This document shows positions 5,445 through 7,276 of a stretch of DNA of 7,276 nucleotides, in pieces. The stretch comes from Dehalococcoidia bacterium (GTDB lineage: Bacteria > Chloroflexota > Dehalococcoidia > GIF9 > AB-539-J10): NCBI GenBank assembly GCA_030606385.1, contig JAUWGN010000047.1, positions 1 through 7,276 on the forward strand, given 5' to 3'. Numbering within the stretch: the stretch's first letter is position 1; the number at the start of each line of letters is the position of its first letter. A program made the position numbers and the translations under genes. The notes beneath the pieces were generated by a model. That model was not told the DNA's origin. It made no database searches and worked only from the letters and a program-made list of their open reading frames with translations.

Positions 5445-7276
5445 ATGCCGCAAAAGTTTACTCATCTCCACATCCACACCGAATATAGCTTACTTGACGG
5501 CATGTGTCACATTCCTCAACTCATCGCCAAAACCAAAGAATTAGGCATGGATAGCCTTGCCATTACTGACCACGGGGCAATGTATGGAGTGATTGATTTT
5601 TATGTAGCCGCTAAGGAAGCGGGGGTAAAGCCAATCATCGGTTGCGAAGTTTACCTGGCTGAAACCAATCACCAAAGCCGAGACGCTGCACATCGAAATC
5701 TCTATCATCTTACCTTGTTAGCCAGAAACGAAACGGGGTACCGCAATTTAATTCAACTGGTTACTAAAAGTCACCTGGAAGGATTCTACTATAAACCAAG
5801 GATAGATAGAAAGCTTTTGTCCCTTCATGGCGACGGGCTCATCGTTCTTTCCGGTTGTGTTCACGGTGAGCTAGCCCGGTTTATTCTAGATGGGCGCACT
5901 GATGAAGTACTCAAAACTGCTTCTTGGTATAAGGAAACTTTTCCTGACTACTACCTTGAGATTCAAAGGCATCCTATCCCTGAACTCAAGCAGGTTAATC
6001 AAGAGCTTGTTTCCTTGTCTAAAAGGCTCGCTATTCCTCTGGTAGCTACTAGCGATGTTCACTATATCAACAAGGAAGATGCTCCTATCCATGAGCTTCT
6101 ATTATGCATACAAACCAACAGCTCGATACATGACGAAAAAAGATTAAGAATGGCTGGAGATTTCTTTTACCTGAAAAGCCCTGAAGAAATGGAAAGTGAG
6201 TTCCGCGATTTGCCTGAAGCTATAGAGAATACCCAGCGCATTACTGAAATGTGCCAGTTAGAGCTAGATTTTACCAAAGTTCACTTACCCAAAGTATCGT
6301 TGCCTCAAGGCAGGACGGCTGATGATTTTCTAGCTGAGCTCAGCTGGCAAGGATTAGAGAAACGCTACCCCAAGCCAAGCGACGATGCAAGGAGGCGACT
6401 AGCTTATGAGCTTGACGTCATCCAAAAAACAAATTTTGCTGACTATTTCCTAGTTGTCTGGGATATTATTTCCTTTGCCAAAAATCAGGGTGTCTATGTC
6501 GGTGTTCGGGGAAGCGCTGCAGCTAGCCTTGCTCTCTATTGTTTAGGTGTCTCTGATATTGACCCACTGACTTACAACCTCGTTTTCGAGCGTTTCTTGA
6601 ACATAGAGCGTCACGAGATGCCAGATATTGACCTTGATTTTCAAGATGACCGTCGCGATGAAGTTCTAACCTATGTGAACCAAAAATATGGAACTGACCA
6701 TGTGGCTCAAATTATCACCTTTGGAACTCTGGGCGCTAGAGCAGCGCTAAGGGATACCGGGCGAGCTTTAGGTATCCCATATGCTCAAGTTGACCATGTA
6801 GCACGACTTATCCCCCCAGAGCCAGCAATAACACTGGACAAAGCTTTGGAGCAGAGTAAAGAGCTTTACGATATCTATTATCAAGATGAAACAGTGCACG
6901 GTTTAGTTGATTCAGCGAGGAAATTAGAAGGAAATATTCGTCACCACAGCACACACGCTGCTGGCGTTGTCATATCTCATGCCCCATTAATTGAATATGT
7001 ACCGTTACAGCCAGCGAGCAAGGGCCATCACCATGCTGTCATGACTCAGTTCCATATGGAAAACATCGCTCGGTTAGGATTGCTTAAGCTGGATTTTTTG
7101 GGGTTGGCTAACCTGACTATCTTGGCTAAGGCTAAGCAAGTTATAGAGCAAAATCGAGGCATTTCCCTGGATTTGCAAAATTTGCCTCCCACTGATACCA
7201 AGACCTTTCAGTTACTTGCTGCCGGGGAAACTGAAGGTGTGTTCCAATTAGAATCAAGTGGTATGCGCCGCTATAT
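5445..7276 (+). CDS. dnaE: DNA polymerase III subunit alpha, truncated by window edge
   Basis: An open frame of 610 codons runs off the right edge; full-length DnaE is usually about 1,100-1,200 residues, so roughly the second half is missing. It is the replicative polymerase catalytic subunit. The N-terminal PHP domain begins at once (HLHIHTEYSLLDG, residues 7-19) and keeps a complete nine-residue metal-ligand set by pattern: H9, H11, D19, H43 (TDHG), E68 (GCEVY), H88 (YHLTLLA), C138 (SGCVHGE), D204 and H206 (TSDVHY). The polymerase catalytic aspartates are D394, D396 and D398 within PDIDLDF and D550 in KLDFLGL. The palm and ssDNA-binding region also show GVRGSAAASLALY and RHHSTHAAGVVIS. The start is supported by the family N-terminus and the extended -10 just upstream. 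The tau-binding region, beta-clamp motif and OB-fold would lie beyond the window. Confidence 0.97.
   Translation, partial: MPQKFTHLHIHTEYSLLDGMCHIPQLIAKTKELGMDSLAITDHGAMYGVIDFYVAAKEAGVKPIIGCEVYLAETNHQSRDAAHRNLYHLTLLARNETGYRNLIQLVTKSHLEGFYYKPRIDRKLLSLHGDGLIVLSGCVHGELARFILDGRTDEVLKTASWYKETFPDYYLEIQRHPIPELKQVNQELVSLSKRLAIPLVATSDVHYINKEDAPIHELLLCIQTNSSIHDEKRLRMAGDFFYLKSPEEMESEFRDLPEAIENTQRITEMCQLELDFTKVHLPKVSLPQGRTADDFLAELSWQGLEKRYPKPSDDARRRLAYELDVIQKTNFADYFLVVWDIISFAKNQGVYVGVRGSAAASLALYCLGVSDIDPLTYNLVFERFLNIERHEMPDIDLDFQDDRRDEVLTYVNQKYGTDHVAQIITFGTLGARAALRDTGRALGIPYAQVDHVARLIPPEPAITLDKALEQSKELYDIYYQDETVHGLVDSARKLEGNIRHHSTHAAGVVISHAPLIEYVPLQPASKGHHHAVMTQFHMENIARLGLLKLDFLGLANLTILAKAKQVIEQNRGISLDLQNLPPTDTKTFQLLAAGETEGVFQLESSGMRRY

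Noticed and set aside
5416..5460. Minus-strand promoter for the Lit-like gene (candidates TTATAG and TTTATA)
   Set aside because: No -10 candidate has a suitable -35 or extended TG element at correct spacing, so a specific site could not be supported.
5886..6092. Minus-strand 68-codon frame inside dnaE
   Set aside because: It lies within the conserved PHP domain of dnaE and has no independent support.

Overview
The window is a gene-dense bacterial chromosomal segment of moderate GC. It probably comes from an uncultured anaerobic Chloroflexota (Dehalococcoidia-like) organism. This placement is an inference from the gene mix: a DnaE with an intact PHP site, a Lit/TIGR01906-type membrane protein, and a fused HMG-CoA-synthase-like/DUF35 protein next to an SCP-x-type thiolase. 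No marker gene here fixes the taxonomy. There are no tRNA or rRNA genes, CRISPR arrays, insertion sequences or long repeats.

Left part (1-1728): a metallo-beta-lactamase-fold hydrolase on the minus strand runs off the left edge. It is divergent from a standalone CinA C-terminal (PncC-type) domain gene. A molybdopterin synthase large subunit gene (moaE) follows on the plus strand. Both PncC and MoaE have a substitution in a strongly conserved motif.

Centre (1780-4531): a two-gene operon with a near-consensus -35/-10 promoter and strong Shine-Dalgarno sites on both genes. Gene 1 fuses an HMG-CoA-synthase/KAS III-like domain to a DUF35 zinc-ribbon/OB-fold domain. Gene 2 is a thiolase of the SCP-x type. 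The HMGS-like domain has lost the family's catalytic Glu and Cys, whereas the thiolase keeps its Cys and His set. The pair therefore looks like a condensing or thiolytic complex in which only the thiolase does chemistry. The architecture recalls the archaeal thiolase/HMGCS/DUF35 assembly and bacterial PhlACB, with two of the three parts fused. This is the most interesting object in the window.

Right part (4532-7276): a short intergenic region with competing inverted repeats separates the operon from a convergent minus-strand gene for a four-helix membrane protein of the DUF1461/TIGR01906 (lipoprotein intramolecular transacylase, Lit) family. Only 29 bp away and divergent from it is dnaE (DNA polymerase III alpha), which runs off the right edge after 610 codons.

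A recurring expression pattern is visible. Three genes (the MBL hydrolase, pncC and dnaE) have extended -10 elements (TGnTAnAAT) placed so that transcripts would start at or within a few bases of the start codon, and none has a Shine-Dalgarno site. The central operon instead uses a classical promoter and strong ribosome binding sites.
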